Below are positions 6,174 through 6,462 of a stretch of DNA of 6,462 nucleotides, one piece after another. Source of the DNA: Gammaproteobacteria bacterium (lineage in GTDB: Bacteria > Pseudomonadota > Gammaproteobacteria > Granulosicoccales > Granulosicoccaceae); contig JAHQVR010000276.1 of the NCBI GenBank assembly GCA_019634245.1, forward strand, positions 1-6,462. The letters run 5' to 3'. Position 1 is the first letter of the stretch, and each line of letters starts with the position of its first letter. Position numbers and translations under genes: made by a program. Under the pieces are notes generated by a model, which did not search any database, was not told the DNA's origin, and saw only the letters and a list, made by a program, of their open reading frames with translations.

Positions 6174-6455
6174 TTATCCTAGCCCTTTCATGAATCGTAA
6201 ATTGAAATATTTGAGGAATCTTTCACGGTCTTCTTCCATAACGTCTTCAAATTCAAGAGTAACGCTAGTACATGGCAAGACAAGCAATACCAATCTCCTT
6301 TCACGTTCCTCACCAAGAGTAATTCTTAAACTACCTGTTGGTAATCGACAATTTACAACCAACCCATTAATCTCGAAAGGAGTCTCGCCCATTGCTCGCG
6401 GCAGCAACCGGAAGAAATCAGCATGGGTAAAACCCATTTCTTTTTCAATTTTCAT
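6174..6455 (-). CDS. Hypothetical protein, probable integron cassette gene
   Basis: I do not recognise a named family. The 93-residue product begins MKIEKEMGFTHADFFRLLPR and has no signal peptide or membrane segment. It mixes charged and aliphatic segments: strand-like NGLVVNCRL (30-38), SLRITLGEE (42-50), LVLLVLPCTSVTLEF (55-69), then an acidic helix (EDVMEEDRERFLKYF) and a basic FMKGLG end, compatible with a small alpha/beta fold. The FTHADFFRLLPRA and LP-x-V-x-F words feel like a conserved family of uncharacterised proteobacterial proteins, but this is uncertain recollection. ATG 6455 lies seven bases from the window edge with no in-frame stop visible before it, so a longer N-terminus is possible. 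It is more AT-rich than mutY, consistent with transfer. The stop is 62 bases before the attC-like site. The overlapping plus-strand ORF is serine-rich and unconvincing. Confidence 0.7.
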   Translation of the reverse strand: MKIEKEMGFTHADFFRLLPRAMGETPFEINGLVVNCRLPTGSLRITLGEERERRLVLLVLPCTSVTLEFEDVMEEDRERFLKYFNLRFMKGLG

Positions 6456-6462
6456 CCTGTAA

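Noticed and set aside
6169..6462. Plus-strand ORF of 97 codons opposite the putative cassette gene
   Set aside because: Serine- and asparagine-rich, low-complexity translation typical of an antisense shadow; the minus frame is more protein-like and ends properly before the attC-like site.

Overview
The window reads as chromosome from a gammaproteobacterium, probably marine or environmental with middling GC. The evidence is a translationally coupled mutY-yggX pair, both close to E. coli and Pseudomonas versions, a UPF0324/YeiH permease, a GAF-GAF-GGDEF-EAL signalling protein and a CCA-encoding tRNA-Phe of gammaproteobacterial type. The species cannot be named from this sequence alone.

Layout. 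1-409 (-): 5' part of a MOSC-domain gene that runs off the left edge. 410-649: short intergenic stretch holding only a doubtful small ORF. 650-1660 (-): yeiH-like membrane protein with a clear ribosome binding site. 1661-1930: divergent spacer. 1931-3007 (+): mutY, TTG start. 3004-3276 (+): yggX, overlapping the mutY stop by four bases. 3285-5624 (-): a 779-residue dual GGDEF/EAL protein whose stop lies eight bases from the yggX stop. 5625-5866: a dense regulatory spacer with two sigma-54-like elements for the GGDEF/EAL gene, a perfect 16-bp palindrome in its leader, a terminator-like hairpin and a possible tRNA promoter. 5867-5942 (+): tRNA-Phe(GAA). 6007-6111 (-): an imperfect palindrome with the signature of an integron attC site. 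6174-6455 (-): an unrecognised small gene that reads directly into that attC.

Functions. mutY and yggX form an oxidative-damage module: MutY removes adenine opposite 8-oxoguanine and YggX protects iron-sulfur proteins, and MutY itself carries a 4Fe-4S cluster. The GGDEF/EAL protein is a cytosolic cyclic-di-GMP enzyme with two GAF sensor domains. Its diguanylate cyclase half keeps GGDEF but lacks the Arg of the inhibitory I-site. Its phosphodiesterase half keeps the catalytic residues with an EVL instead of EAL signature. YeiH and MOSC proteins are both loosely linked to sulfur chemistry.

The most unusual part is the right end. The small gene at 6455-6174 and the attC-like element at 6111-6007 have the order, spacing and orientation of an integron gene cassette (gene, then attC), and lie next to tRNA-Phe. 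No integrase is visible, so this could be the distal end of a cassette array entering from the right or a lone cassette.
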